A DNA stretch of 64,000 nt from Serpentinimonas raichei (GCF_000828895.1 NZ_AP014568.1:223699-287698), one strand, 5' to 3'; numbered from the stretch's first letter, positions 28,908 to 38,426 are shown. The notes: generated from the sequence alone by a model not told the origin. Numbers and translations are program-made.

Positions 28908-30400
28908 TGGAACTGGTACACGCCTTCTTTGCTTCTTGGATCGACCCGTGGCTGCTGCTGCTGGCCGCCATCGGCACCTTTGCCGGGATTTATATCGGCG
29001 CCATTCCGGGCCTGTCCGTCACCATGGCGGTCTCGATCCTGGTCTCCTTTACCTTCAAGTGGCCCGTTCAGGATGCCTTGGTGCTGATTTCTGGCATCTT
29101 TTTGGGCGGCGTCTATGGCGGCTCGCGCAGCGCCATTTTGCTCAACATACCCGGCGCACCGGCGGCGGTGGCCACCACGCTCGACGGCTACCCACTGGCC
29201 AAATTGGGTCTGGCTGGGCAGGCAATCGGCCTGTCCACCGTGATGTCGGTGATCGGCGGCTTTGTCGGCATTGCGGTGTTGGCCATCGCGGCGCCGATGG
29301 TTTCCGAGCTGGCCCTGATGTTCAGCCCGCGCGACTACCTGCTGCTGGCGGTGATGGGCCTGCTGCTGGTGGGCGGGCTCACGGGCGACTCGATGGCCAA
29401 GGGGGTTTTTGCCGCTGCCTTGGGGGTCTTGATTTCGACCGTGGGGCTGGACCCGCTCACGGGCGAGGCGCGCCTGACCTTCGATTCGCTGCAACTGTCG
29501 GCGGGCATCAACTTCATCGCCGCCATGATCGGGCTCTTTGGCGTGGCCGAGGTGTTGGCGCAGATGCACTATCTGCACGTCAAGGCGGTCAAGCAAAACG
29601 TGAGCAAAATCATTCCCTCGTGGGCGCTGGTCAAGCAGCACCTGCCGCTTTCCATGCGTTCCTCCGCCATTGGAGTGGGCATCGGGGCGCTGCCGGGTGC
29701 CGGTGGCGACATTGCGTCCTTGATGGCTTACGACCACGCACGGCGCTCGACCAAAAACCCCTCGCGCCCCTTTGGTCAGGGCGCCTACGAAGGGGTGGTG
29801 GCACCCGAGAGCGCCAACAACGCCTCGGTCGGCGGGGCCTACATTCCCATGATGACGCTGGGCATTCCGGGCGATGCCGTGACGGCGGTGATCATCGGCG
29901 CCATGTTCATCCACGGCCTGCGCCCCGGCCCGCTGCTGATGACCGAAACCCCGGACCTGTTTTGGTTCATCGTCGGCTCGCTGGTGCTGGCCAACATCTT
30001 CCTGCTCATCTTTGGCATGACCGGCATCCGCATTTTTGCCAAGGTGGTTGAGACCCCCAAAGCCTTTTTGCTGCCGGTGATCCTGATCCTGTCGTCCGTC
30101 GGGGCCTACGCCATCAACAACAACCCGGTCGATGTGTATTGGATGCTGGGCTTTGGCGTGCTGGGCTACCTGATGAAGATTTACGGCTTCCCGGTGGCGC
30201 CGGTGATTTTGGGGATCGTGCTCGGGCCCTTGCTCGAGCGCAGTTACCGCCAGTCGATCCTGATGACGGGCGAAGACCCGGTGCTGTTCTTCACCGAATT
30301 CTTCACCTCGCCGATTTCCGTTATTTTGCTGCTGGCCTTGGGCTTTAGCCTGCTGGTGAGCACGCCGTGGTGGAAGCGCTGGCGCAGCCGGGGCAAGTAG
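28907..30400 (+). CDS. TctA-type large membrane subunit
   Basis: Integral-membrane subunit of 497 residues with about twelve hydrophobic segments. The family signature GGSRSAILLNIPGAPAAVATTLDGYPLAKLG is present near residues 60-95 and a second conserved region GALPGAGGDIASLMAYDHARR plus ESANNASVGGAYIPMMTLGIPGDAVTAVI follows. Together with TctB it forms the secondary transporter that accepts substrate from the Bug protein. Start at 28907 overlaps the tctB stop; an earlier in-frame ATG lies inside tctB. Confidence 0.94.
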   Translation: MELVHAFFASWIDPWLLLLAAIGTFAGIYIGAIPGLSVTMAVSILVSFTFKWPVQDALVLISGIFLGGVYGGSRSAILLNIPGAPAAVATTLDGYPLAKLGLAGQAIGLSTVMSVIGGFVGIAVLAIAAPMVSELALMFSPRDYLLLAVMGLLLVGGLTGDSMAKGVFAAALGVLISTVGLDPLTGEARLTFDSLQLSAGINFIAAMIGLFGVAEVLAQMHYLHVKAVKQNVSKIIPSWALVKQHLPLSMRSSAIGVGIGALPGAGGDIASLMAYDHARRSTKNPSRPFGQGAYEGVVAPESANNASVGGAYIPMMTLGIPGDAVTAVIIGAMFIHGLRPGPLLMTETPDLFWFIVGSLVLANIFLLIFGMTGIRIFAKVVETPKAFLLPVILILSSVGAYAINNNPVDVYWMLGFGVLGYLMKIYGFPVAPVILGIVLGPLLERSYRQSILMTGEDPVLFFTEFFTSPISVILLLALGFSLLVSTPWWKRWRSRGK

Positions 30401-30509
30401 GTGGTCCACCCCGTAGGCGGTGCGGGTGGCTAGGGGCGGCTAGGTGTGCGCAACGCGGCATGGCCAAGGGTAAAATGAAAAGTTTTACGCCCCCACCCCA
30501 TTGCTCACC

Positions 30510-32048
30510 ATGGCCGACCACACGCCCCTGCCCGCCGACGACAACCACCTGATCGCCGAGCGGCGCGCCAAGCTGCAGCAACTGCGCCAAGCGCAGGCGG
30601 CGGGTGGGCCGGTGGCCTTCCCCAACGACATCAAGCCGCAGCAGCGCGCCGAGGGTTTGCACGCCGAGTACGGCGGCCTGAGCAAAGAGATGCTGGAGCC
30701 GCTGCAAGTGCGCGCCAGCGTGGCCGGGCGCATGATGCTCAAGCGCGTCATGGGCAAGGCCAGCTTCGCCACGCTGCAAGACGCCTCCTTGGGCCCCTCC
30801 GAGGGCCGCATCCAGATCTACCTCAACGACGCCAGCGTCGGGGCCGAGCTGCACGCCGCCTTCAAACACTGGGACTTGGGCGACATCGTGGCCGCCGAGG
30901 GCGTGCTGTTCAAGACCAAAACCGGCGAGCTCACGCTGCTGGTCGATCGGCTGCGGCTGGTCACCAAAAGCCTGCGCCCGCTGCCCGACAAGTTTCACGG
31001 CGTACACGACCAAGAGCTCAAATACCGCCAGCGCTACGTCGATCTGATGACCGACGCCCAGGCGCGGCGCCGCTTTCTGGCGCGCAGCCTAGCCGTGACC
31101 AGCCTGCGCGAGTTCATGGTGGCGCACGAATTTTTGGAAGTCGAAACCCCGATGCTGCACCCGATACCGGGCGGGGCCAATGCGCGGCCCTTCGTGACGC
31201 ACCACAACGCGCTGGAGCAGCAGATGTACCTGCGCATCGCGCCCGAGCTCTACCTCAAGCGGCTGCTGGTGGGCGGTTTCGAGCGCGTGTTCGAGATCAA
31301 CCGCAACTTCCGCAACGAAGGCATCAGCGTGCGCCACAACCCCGAGTTCACCATGATGGAGTTCTACGCGGGCTACTGGAACCACCTCGACCTGATGGTG
31401 TTTACCGAGCAGATGATCCGCCACGTGGCGCAGCGCGTCTGCGGCGGCACCCGGCTCAGCTACCAGGGCCGCGATGTGGACTTGCAAGCCCCATTCGAGC
31501 GCCTCACCATCCGCGAAGCCATCCTCAAGCACACCGAAGCCGGCCCGCGCGTGGATGAGCGCGAGTGGCTGATCGCGCAACTACAAAAACTCGGGCTCGA
31601 TGCGGTGAAAGAGCGGCTGGCGGTGCGCAGCCTGGCCGCGCTGCAGGTGCTGTACTTCGAAGAAACGGTGGAACACCGGCTCTGGAACCCTACCTTCATC
31701 TGCAACCACCCGACCGAGATCTCGCCGCTGGCGCGCGCCTCCGACGCCGACCCTGCCATCAGCGAGCGCTTCGAGCTCTACATCAGCGGGCGCGAAGTGG
31801 CCAACGGCTTTAGCGAGCTCAACGACGCCGAAGACCAAGCCGCGCGCTTTGCCGCCCAGGTGGGCCACAAAGACAGCGGCGACGACGAAGCCATGTACTT
31901 TGATGCCGACTTCGTGCGCGCACTCGAATACGGCATGCCGCCCGCAGGCGGCTGCGGCATCGGCATCGACCGGCTGCTGATGCTGCTCACCGACAGCCCC
32001 AGCATCCGCGACGTGATCCTGTTCCCGGCGCTGCGCCGCGAGGGCTGA
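30510..32048 (+). CDS. lysS: Lysyl-tRNA synthetase, class II
   Basis: 512-residue class II synthetase: N-terminal OB-fold anticodon domain (about 55-190), then the catalytic domain with motif 1 (LVARS-like [28 protein letters not shown]), motif 2 ([27 protein letters not shown]) and motif 3 ([27 protein letters not shown]). Start at 30510 ([12 protein letters not shown]). TAAAAT at 30471-30476 could be its -10. It converges on rpoH across a shared hairpin. Confidence 0.97.
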   Translation: MADHTPLPADDNHLIAERRAKLQQLRQAQAAGGPVAFPNDIKPQQRAEGLHAEYGGLSKEMLEPLQVRASVAGRMMLKRVMGKASFATLQDASLGPSEGRIQIYLNDASVGAELHAAFKHWDLGDIVAAEGVLFKTKTGELTLLVDRLRLVTKSLRPLPDKFHGVHDQELKYRQRYVDLMTDAQARRRFLARSLAVTSLREFMVAHEFLEVETPMLHPIPGGANARPFVTHHNALEQQMYLRIAPELYLKRLLVGGFERVFEINRNFRNEGISVRHNPEFTMMEFYAGYWNHLDLMVFTEQMIRHVAQRVCGGTRLSYQGRDVDLQAPFERLTIREAILKHTEAGPRVDEREWLIAQLQKLGLDAVKERLAVRSLAALQVLYFEETVEHRLWNPTFICNHPTEISPLARASDADPAISERFELYISGREVANGFSELNDAEDQAARFAAQVGHKDSGDDEAMYFDADFVRALEYGMPPAGGCGIGIDRLLMLLTDSPSIRDVILFPALRREG

Positions 32049-32059
32049 TCAGGACCAGC

Positions 32060-32089
32060 GCACCGGGCCGGCTGAATCCGGCTCCGTGC
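32060..32089. terminator. Bidirectional terminator-like hairpin between lysS and rpoH
   Basis: A 12-bp stem (arms 32060-32071 and 32078-32089) with one mismatch and one G-T pair, loop CTGAAT, fills the 42-bp gap between the convergent lysS and rpoH stops. No T-run follows, so it would act as a structural block or with Rho. Confidence 0.6.
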
Positions 32090-32090
32090 C

Positions 32091-33050
32091 TCAGGCCGCT
32101 TGAAGCGCCAGCCGCATTTTCTTCAGCGCCGCGCTTTCGATCTGCCGAATGCGCTCCGCGCTGACACCGTATTCGGCCGCGAGCTGGTGCAGCGTCATGC
32201 CGCCGCTGCCGTCGTCGTTCACCGCCAGCCAGCGCTCGCTCACGATGCGGCGCGCGCGCTCGTCGAGCTGCTCCAGCGCCTGTTGCACGCCCACGCTGGC
32301 CATGTGCTCGCGCTGGCGCGCCTGCAGCAGCGCGGTGGGCTCTTGGCTGCTGTCGGCCAGGTAGGCGATCGGGCCGTAGGCTTCCTCGCCGTCGTCGCCC
32401 GGGCTCGGGTCCAGCACCACGTCGCCACCGGCGAGCCGGGTCTGCATCTCCCGCACATCCTCGGGCCGCACGTCGAGCTTGCGTGCCATGCGCTCCACCT
32501 CGAGCTCGCTCAACTGCTCGCGGTGCGTCTCAGAGTCGGGCGCATCGGCCTTGAAGGCCTGCTTCATGCTGCGCAGGTTGAAAAACAGCTTGCGCTGCGC
32601 CTTGGTGGTGGCCACGCGCACCATGCGCCAGTTTTTCAGGATGTAGTCGTGGATTTCGGCCTTGATCCAGTGCAGCGCGTAGCTCACCAGCCGCACCCCT
32701 TGCTGCGGGTCGAAGCGCTTGACGGCTTTCATCAGCCCGATATTGCCTTCTTGGATCAAGTCGGCGTGCGGCAGGCCGTAGCCCAAGTATTGGCGCGAGA
32801 CCGAGACCACCAGCCGCAGGTGCGACATCACCAGCCGGCCGGCGGCTTCGAGGTCGTTGTGCTGTTGCAGGCGCTCGGCGTAGTCGCGCTCCTCTTCTGG
32901 GGTGAGCAGCGGCAGGCGGTTGACGGCGCTGATGTAGGCGTCCAAGTTGCCCAGTGGCGGCAACACCACGGCGTTCGAGCCGCCCCAGCCCACCGGGGCC
33001 GAGGGGGCAAGCTTAAAAGATGGCAAAGGGACAAGGGCGGTGGTGCTCAT
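32091..33050 (-). CDS. rpoH: RNA polymerase heat-shock sigma factor RpoH (sigma-32)
   Basis: 319-residue group 3 sigma factor. Region 2 shows LRLVVSVSRQYLGYGLPHADLIQEGNIGLMKAVKRFDPQQGVRLVSYALHWIKAEIHDYILKNWRMVRVATTKAQRKLFFNLR, where the RpoH box is the QRKLFFNLR segment; region 4 ends with LAAEYGVSAERIRQIESAALKKMR. The start at 33050 is supported by GGAGC upstream; an ATG at 33071 is possible. A CIRCE element overlaps the inferred promoter, so the HrcA repressor probably limits sigma-32 synthesis. Confidence 0.96.
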   Translation of the reverse strand: MSTTALVPLPSFKLAPSAPVGWGGSNAVVLPPLGNLDAYISAVNRLPLLTPEEERDYAERLQQHNDLEAAGRLVMSHLRLVVSVSRQYLGYGLPHADLIQEGNIGLMKAVKRFDPQQGVRLVSYALHWIKAEIHDYILKNWRMVRVATTKAQRKLFFNLRSMKQAFKADAPDSETHREQLSELEVERMARKLDVRPEDVREMQTRLAGGDVVLDPSPGDDGEEAYGPIAYLADSSQEPTALLQARQREHMASVGVQQALEQLDERARRIVSERWLAVNDDGSGGMTLHQLAAEYGVSAERIRQIESAALKKMRLALQAA

Positions 33051-33085
33051 GGGTAGCTCCTCACAAAGCATGACTCTCTGCCCTT

Positions 33086-33115
33086 ATGTTAGCACTCTAT
33101 GGGCTTGAGTGCCAA
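33086..33115 (-). promoter_or_regulatory. rpoH promoter overlapped by a CIRCE element (HrcA operator)
   Basis: On the plus strand 33089-33115 reads TTAGCACTC-N9-GAGTGCCAA, matching the CIRCE consensus TTAGCACTC-N9-GAGTGCTAA in 17 of 18 positions. On the minus strand TTGGCA (33115-33110), an 18-bp spacer and TAACAT (33091-33086) make a fair sigma-70 promoter running through it towards rpoH, 36 bp before the start codon. Confidence 0.85.
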
Positions 33116-33140
33116 GACCTGCGCCAGCGCGCGCCGTTTT

Positions 33141-33674
33141 TCAAGCCGACGCGGCGGCGGGGCGCGCCGAGCGGCGCTGTGCCATTTCCCGGCCCATGCC
33201 GGCCCGGTCGTAGGCTTGCAGGCGCTTATGGGCTTCCGGGTAAGCCAGCGATTCTTCGAGCAGCAGGTGATCGAGGTAGAGCGCCTCGAACACCTCCAGC
33301 GCGTGCAGCAACTCGGCGCTGTCGAACCACTGGTTGCCTGCGCTGATGGCGGCGACGGCGGGCTCGATGTGCAGCCAGTTTTCTTCCAGCCAGCCGTGGT
33401 CTTGGCGCAGGCGGCGTGCGGCAGCCACCAGCGCTTCGTCGCTGCTGGCGGCCAGCACCGGGAAGATGTGGTTTTCTTCGTCGAGGTGGTGCTGGCGCGC
33501 TTCGCCATTAAAAAAGTGGAGCACCTGACGCGCTCGCAGGCGCTCAGCCGCATCAAGGTGGCCGACTTGGCAAGCCTCCACCACCGAGCGCAGCAGCACC
33601 AAGTGGCGCTGCAACTGGCGGTGCGTCTCGTCCAGAAAATCAAACAGATCGATTTGGGTGCGAGGGGAAATCAT
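33141..33674 (-). CDS. Hemerythrin-like HHE-domain protein
   Basis: 177-residue helical protein with the hemerythrin/HHE pattern of His and Glu: THRQLQRHLVLL near the N-terminus, ARQHHLDEENHIFPVL in the centre, LRQDHGWLEENWLHIEP and LYLDHLLLEESLAYPEA later, suited to bind a di-iron centre. Such cytoplasmic proteins are linked to oxygen, nitric-oxide or iron-sulfur repair responses; which applies here is unknown. It lies upstream of rpoH on the same strand with 90 bp between them. Confidence 0.85.
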   Translation of the reverse strand: MISPRTQIDLFDFLDETHRQLQRHLVLLRSVVEACQVGHLDAAERLRARQVLHFFNGEARQHHLDEENHIFPVLAASSDEALVAAARRLRQDHGWLEENWLHIEPAVAAISAGNQWFDSAELLHALEVFEALYLDHLLLEESLAYPEAHKRLQAYDRAGMGREMAQRRSARPAAASA

Positions 33675-33810
33675 GGCGCGCGTCCTCCGTTGGTCTGGCT
33701 TTGGATTATTCTACGCAAAGCGTTGGGCCATTTGATGTAACGCAACGAAGCCCGGTTTAGGCCGCAGCGTCCTCGGGCCGTCGAAATTTGAAACCGCAGG
33801 AGTGATGCAC

Positions 33811-35040
33811 ATGTTTGAGCTTGGCCTTCCCTTGGCGACTATGCGCGCAGCCCCGACACCCAAGGTGGCTGCGACAGGGGGCATGGCGCTGCGCGGGCTG
33901 ACCCGGTTGCGGCGCTGGCTGTGGCTGCACCGGACGGCGGGGCTTTGCTTGGGTGTGTGGGCCTTGCTGCTAGGCAGCGCCACCGCCCACGCCAACCCGG
34001 TGCGCACCGAGGTGCTGGCGCAGGGGCTGGAGCACCCGTGGGCGCTGGCCTTCATCGACGGCGGCCAGATGCTGGTGACCGAGCGCGCTGGGCGCTTGCG
34101 CGTGGTGCAGGCCGATGGCCGCGTGAGCGCACCGCTGCCAGGCCTGCCCGAGATCGACGAAGGCGGGCAGGGCGGTTTGCTGGATCTCATCACCGACAGC
34201 GCCTTTGCCAGCAACCGCACCCTCTATTTTTGTTTTTCTGAACCGGCACCCGCGGGCGGTGGCAACTCCACCGCGCTGGCCAGCGCGCGCCTGGCGGCCG
34301 ATGCGCGCCGCATCGAGCAGGTGCGCGTGATTTTTCGCCAAAGCCCCAAGGTGGGCAGCCGGCACCACTTTGGCTGCCGCATCGTCGAGGCGCCCGACGG
34401 CCACCTGTTCCTGACGCTGGGCGACCGCTTCAGCCGCATGGACGATGCGCAAACGCTGGACAACCACCATGGCAAGGTGGTGCGCGTGGCCAAAGACGGC
34501 TCGGTGCCGCGCGACAACCCGCTGGTCGGCCGCGCCGGGGCCTTGCCCGAGATCTGGAGTTGGGGCCACCGCAACCCCCAGGGCGCGGCCTGGGGCCCGG
34601 ATGGCCAGCTTTGGATCCACGACCACGGCCCGCGTGGCGGCGACGAGCTCAACCGCGTGCTGCCTGGGCGCAACTACGGCTGGCCGGTGATCACGCACGG
34701 GGTCAACTACATCGGCACCCGCATCGGCGAGGGCATCACCGAGCGCGCTGGCATGGAGCAGCCGCTGCTGCACTGGACGCCCTCCATCGCCCCGTCAGGC
34801 ATGGCGTTTTTGCGCAGCCAGCGCTACGGGCCGCAGTGGCAGGGCAACCTGTTCGTGGGTGCGCTGCGCGGCCAGCACCTGCTGCGCTTGCAGCTCGAAG
34901 GCACGCGCGTGGTAGGCCAGCAGCGCCTGCTCGAAGGCTTGCAGCAGCGCATCCGCGACGTGCGCGAAGGCCCCGACGGCTTGCTCTACGTGCTCACCGA
35001 CGAACGCAACGGCCAGTTGCTGCGCCTGCTGCCGCCTTGA
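33811..35040 (+). CDS. PQQ-dependent aldose-type sugar dehydrogenase (YliI/Asd family)
   Basis: Six-bladed beta-propeller oxidoreductase of 409 residues, exported. The N-terminus is long before a hydrophobic segment (LGVWALLLGSATAHA) that ends in a signal-peptidase site; a shorter start at MALRGL is also possible. I chose 33811 because CAGGAG at 33797-33802 is spaced 8 bases from it. Family features: LEHPWALAFIDGGQMLVTERAGRLRVV, EGGQGGLLDL, HHFGCRIVEAPDGHLFLTLGDRF, HRNPQGAAWGPDGQLWIHDHGPRGGDELNRVLPGRNYGWP. It would oxidise free aldoses in the periplasm if PQQ is available. Confidence 0.9.
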   Translation: MFELGLPLATMRAAPTPKVAATGGMALRGLTRLRRWLWLHRTAGLCLGVWALLLGSATAHANPVRTEVLAQGLEHPWALAFIDGGQMLVTERAGRLRVVQADGRVSAPLPGLPEIDEGGQGGLLDLITDSAFASNRTLYFCFSEPAPAGGGNSTALASARLAADARRIEQVRVIFRQSPKVGSRHHFGCRIVEAPDGHLFLTLGDRFSRMDDAQTLDNHHGKVVRVAKDGSVPRDNPLVGRAGALPEIWSWGHRNPQGAAWGPDGQLWIHDHGPRGGDELNRVLPGRNYGWPVITHGVNYIGTRIGEGITERAGMEQPLLHWTPSIAPSGMAFLRSQRYGPQWQGNLFVGALRGQHLLRLQLEGTRVVGQQRLLEGLQQRIRDVREGPDGLLYVLTDERNGQLLRLLPP

Positions 35041-35108
35041 CGAGCGCAGCGCGCCGCGCCTTTGCTGGGACAATCGGGCCTCTGAACCCACCCAGTCCTG
35101 CCCCCCCC

Positions 35109-36542
35109 ATGAACCCCGATTCGTCCCCTGTCGAACCCCTGCAGGCCCTGTTTGCCCTGCAGCGCGCCGCCTTTGAGCGCGCTCCCATGCCCAGCTTGCA
35201 GCAGCGCCTGGCGGGCCTGCACGCGCTGCGCAGCGCCTTGGTGCGCCACCAAGAGGCGCTGATCGCGGCCGTGAACGCCGATTTTTCGGCCCGTTCGCGC
35301 CACGAAACCCTGCTGGCCGAAATCCTCACCACCTTGCAGGGCATCGCGCACACGGCGCGCCACTTGCGCGGCTGGATGAAGCCGCAGCGGCGTGGCGTGA
35401 GCGTGCTGTTTGCGCCAGCCAGCAACCGGGTCTATTTTCAGCCACTGGGGGTGGTGGGCGTGATGGTGCCGTGGAACTACCCGATCCAGCTCGCCTTGCT
35501 GCCGCTGGTGGGGGCGCTGGCGGCGGGCAATCGGGTCGTGCTCAAGCTGTCCGAGTTCACCCCGGCCACCAACCAGGCCCTGCGCACCCTGCTGGCCGAG
35601 GCCTTTGAGGACGACACGGTGGCGGTGGTGGAGGGCGCGCTGGAAGTTTCGAGCGCCTTTGCGCAGCTTCCTTGGGACCACCTGCTGTTCACCGGCTCCA
35701 CCGCCGTGGGCAAGATCGTGATGGCGGCGGCGGCGCGCAACCTGACTCCGGTCACGCTGGAGCTGGGCGGCAAGTCGCCCGTGATCGTGGCCCCCGATGC
35801 CGATCTGGCCGTGGCTGCGCGCCGCATCGCTTTTGGCAAGCTGCTCAACGCCGGCCAAACCTGCATCGCGCCCGACTACGTGCTGCTGCCCGCCGGGCAG
35901 GAGCGGGCGTTTGCGCTGGCCATGCAAGCCGCGGTGGCGCAGCTCTACCCCACTTTGCGCGACAACCCCGATTACAGCGCCATCGTCAACGCGCGCCAGC
36001 ACCAGCGCCTGCAAGCCTGGCTGGAGCAGGCGCGCGCCGGCGGGGCCGAGGTGATAGCCTGCAACCCGGCCGGTGAGTCGTTCGAGGGCACGCGAAAAAT
36101 GCCGCTGCACCTGCTGCTCGGGGTGCCCGAGGGCGCCACCGTGCTGGAGGAAGAAATCTTTGGCCCACTGCTGCCGGTGCGGGGCTACACCAGCTTGGAT
36201 GAGGCGCTGGCGCAGATCCGGCGCGGCCCGCGCCCGCTGGCGTTGTATCTGTTCAGCCATGACCGCCAGCTGCAGCAGCAGGTGCTCGAGCGCACCCACA
36301 GCGGCGGCGTGACCATCAACGACACCCTCATGCACGTGGCGCAAGACGAGCTGCCCTTTGGCGGCGTGGGCGCCTCCGGCATGGGGCAGTACCACGGCCA
36401 CGAGGGCTTTCTCACCTTCTCCAAGGCCAAGGGCGTGCACGCCAAGGGGCGCTTCAACAGCGGGGAGCTGGTCTATCCGCCTTATGCGCCCGCGGGCGGC
36501 GGCTGGCTGCTGCGCCAGTTGCTGCGCGGATTCATTCGCTGA
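35109..36542 (+). CDS. calB: Aldehyde dehydrogenase, coniferyl-aldehyde type
   Basis: NAD(P)-dependent aldehyde dehydrogenase of 477 residues. Visible: VVGVMVPWNYPIQLALLPLVGALAAGN, nucleotide region FTGSTAVGKIV, catalytic Glu in TLELGGKSP and Cys in NAGQTCIAPDY. The C-terminal QDELPFGGVGASGMGQYHGHEGFLTFSKAKGV and the short length are typical of the coniferyl-aldehyde/fatty-aldehyde class III-like group. The physiological aldehyde is not given by the sequence. A run of C directly before the ATG leaves no visible ribosome binding site. Confidence 0.88.
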   Translation: MNPDSSPVEPLQALFALQRAAFERAPMPSLQQRLAGLHALRSALVRHQEALIAAVNADFSARSRHETLLAEILTTLQGIAHTARHLRGWMKPQRRGVSVLFAPASNRVYFQPLGVVGVMVPWNYPIQLALLPLVGALAAGNRVVLKLSEFTPATNQALRTLLAEAFEDDTVAVVEGALEVSSAFAQLPWDHLLFTGSTAVGKIVMAAAARNLTPVTLELGGKSPVIVAPDADLAVAARRIAFGKLLNAGQTCIAPDYVLLPAGQERAFALAMQAAVAQLYPTLRDNPDYSAIVNARQHQRLQAWLEQARAGGAEVIACNPAGESFEGTRKMPLHLLLGVPEGATVLEEEIFGPLLPVRGYTSLDEALAQIRRGPRPLALYLFSHDRQLQQQVLERTHSGGVTINDTLMHVAQDELPFGGVGASGMGQYHGHEGFLTFSKAKGVHAKGRFNSGELVYPPYAPAGGGWLLRQLLRGFIR

Positions 36543-37485
36543 CGGCGTGGTTGGCGGCGCGGGCGGTGGTGCTGCCGCGCGCCATTTGTTCCGCAGTGCT
36601 CATGTTTTTGTGCCCGCTGGGCCAGTGTACGATCTCCAGCCGCCCATCGTGGTGCTCGACCAGCGCCGTCAGGCTCTCGACCCAGTCGCCGTCGTTGCAA
36701 TACAGAATGCCGTCGATGTCGCGCATTTCGGCGTGGTGGATGTGGCCGCAGATCACGCCATCGAAGCCGCGTTTGCGCGCCTCGTGGGCCACGGCGCGCT
36801 CAAACTGCTGGATGTACTTGACCGCACCCTTGACGCCGTACTTCAAATACTGCGACAACGACCAGTACGGCAGTCCCAGCCGCGCGCGCAGCGAGTTGAA
36901 GCGCGTGTTCAGGCGCAGCGCCAGCTCGTACAGGTTGTCGGCCAGGTAGGCCAGCCACTTGGCGTACTGAATCACGCCGTCGAAGTGGTCGCCGTGGATG
37001 ACCCATAGCTTTTTGCCGTCGGCCGTCAGGTGCAGGGCGTCTTCCACCACCTCGACGCCGCCGAATTGGTGACCGATGAAGTGGCGCGCAAACTCGTCGT
37101 GGTTGCCCGGCACGTAGATGACCTTGCAGCCTTTGCGGGCGCGGCGCAGGATTTTTTGCACCACGTCGTTGTGGCTTTGGGGCCAGAACCACTTGCGGCG
37201 CAACTGCCAGCCGTCGATGATGTCGCCCACCAGATACAGCTTCTCGCTCGGGTGCGCTTTCAAAAAAGCCAGCAAGGCCTTGGCTTGGCAGCCTGCCGTG
37301 CCTAGGTGGATGTCGGAAATGAACACGGTGCGCAAGCGCCGCCCTGAGGCATGCAGCGCGTCGTCGCCATCGCCGTCGTCGTCGGTGGAACGCGGATCGT
37401 CCGGCGCAGCCGCAGCCGCAGCCGTGGCCACTCCGGCCGCCCACAGCCCCTGCAGGTGGGTGTCGGGGGCAAAACCGCTGCGCAT
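36532..37485 (-). CDS. plcP: PlcP-type phospholipase C (calcineurin-like metallophosphoesterase)
   Basis: 317-residue metallophosphoesterase, generally annotated as UDP-2,3-diacylglucosamine diphosphatase. Metal ligands are visible as Asp58-x-His60 (FISDIHLG), Asp88 and Asp91 (GDIIDGW), Asn128-His129-Asp130 (GNHDE), plus GDHFDG and GHIHHAE. The segment LRRKWFWPQSHNDVVQKILRRARKGCKVIYVPGNHDEF matches the PlcP group I remember from Sinorhizobium and marine bacteria, which releases phosphate head groups from phospholipids during phosphate starvation. Being third in an operon with a glycosyltransferase and OlsB-type gene, under Pho-box-like repeats, supports PlcP. The N-terminal 50 residues are Ala/Asp-rich and unconserved. 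Start overlaps the olsB stop (TGATG). Confidence 0.8.
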   Translation of the reverse strand: MRSGFAPDTHLQGLWAAGVATAAAAAAPDDPRSTDDDGDGDDALHASGRRLRTVFISDIHLGTAGCQAKALLAFLKAHPSEKLYLVGDIIDGWQLRRKWFWPQSHNDVVQKILRRARKGCKVIYVPGNHDEFARHFIGHQFGGVEVVEDALHLTADGKKLWVIHGDHFDGVIQYAKWLAYLADNLYELALRLNTRFNSLRARLGLPYWSLSQYLKYGVKGAVKYIQQFERAVAHEARKRGFDGVICGHIHHAEMRDIDGILYCNDGDWVESLTALVEHHDGRLEIVHWPSGHKNMSTAEQMARGSTTARAANHAVSE

Positions 37486-38297
37486 CAGGCCCCCAGCCAG
37501 TGTTTGCGGTAGCGCGGCGGCAGGTCGGCCAAGCGCATCATCATGGGCAGGTCGGCGGAATTGAAGTCTGGGTCCCAAGCGGGCGGGCCCAGCACCTTGG
37601 TGCCCAGGCGCAGGTAGCCTTTGATGAGCGCGGGCGGCTCGACGGGCAGCGAAGAATCGAGCCGCTCGATCGGCAGCGGCAGGCGCGGGCGCACGTGAAA
37701 TTCGACCGAAGCCATGTGTTTGGCGCTCAACTGGCGCCAGATGCTGGCCGCGGCGTGCCCGCCGCCGGCCTCGGGGTTCATGGGGATGCTGGCGCAGCCG
37801 ATCATGGTGTGCAGCCGGTTGCGCGTCATGAACTCGGCCAACGCGCCCCAGAGCGCCAAAATCACGCCGCCGTGGCGGTGCTGCGGGTGCACACAACTGC
37901 GTCCCAGCTCCACCATCTGCTCGCGCAGCAGGCGCAACCGCGTCAGGTCGAATTCGGTCTCGCTGTAAAAGCCGCCCACGCGCTTGGCCTGGGTGGGGGT
38001 GAGCACGCGGTAGGTGCCGATCACCTGCTCGCTGGCGGCGTCGCGCACCAGCAAATGCTCGCAGAAATCGTCGAACAAATCGATGTCGTGGCCGGGCAGG
38101 GTCTGCGGCAGGCGGGCGCCCATTTCTTGGGCAAACACCAGGTAGCGCAAGCGCTGCGCGGCACGCACCTCGTCGGTGTGGCGGGCCCAGCCGACGCTGA
38201 TGGGGGCAGGCAGGCAAGCCGCTGAACGGGGTGCCACCGGCTCTATGCCGAGCCCCTGGGGCTGACGCAGTTTTTCCAGCACAGACAAATCGGTCAT
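37485..38297 (-). CDS. olsB: OlsB-type L-ornithine N-acyltransferase (GNAT fold)
   Basis: 270-residue acyltransferase of the GNAT/FeeM-OlsB group. Features: RAAQRLRYLVFAQEMGARL, DLFDDFCEHLLVRD, VIGTYRVL, LGRSCVHPQHRHGGVILALWGALAEFM, IGCASIPM and late VPPLIKGYLRLG-like EPPALIKGYLRLGTKVLGPPAWDPDFNSADL. OlsB transfers a 3-hydroxyacyl chain from ACP to ornithine, giving lyso-ornithine lipid; OlsA, needed for the second acyl chain, is not in the window. Start at 38297 is set by AAAGGAGCG upstream. Middle gene of the agt-olsB-plcP set; 147 bp separate it from the glycosyltransferase. Confidence 0.85.
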   Translation of the reverse strand: MTDLSVLEKLRQPQGLGIEPVAPRSAACLPAPISVGWARHTDEVRAAQRLRYLVFAQEMGARLPQTLPGHDIDLFDDFCEHLLVRDAASEQVIGTYRVLTPTQAKRVGGFYSETEFDLTRLRLLREQMVELGRSCVHPQHRHGGVILALWGALAEFMTRNRLHTMIGCASIPMNPEAGGGHAAASIWRQLSAKHMASVEFHVRPRLPLPIERLDSSLPVEPPALIKGYLRLGTKVLGPPAWDPDFNSADLPMMMRLADLPPRYRKHWLGA

Positions 38298-38426
38298 GGA
38301 TATCGCTCCTTTGTGGTTCGATTTTTTGCCCGCTGTGTGTCCCCCGAATGGCAGTCGCATGAATTAATCGTGACAAGCGCGCAAAATCAAAATTCATCAA
38401 TTTTTCATTGGCTTGCAGTAACACCG

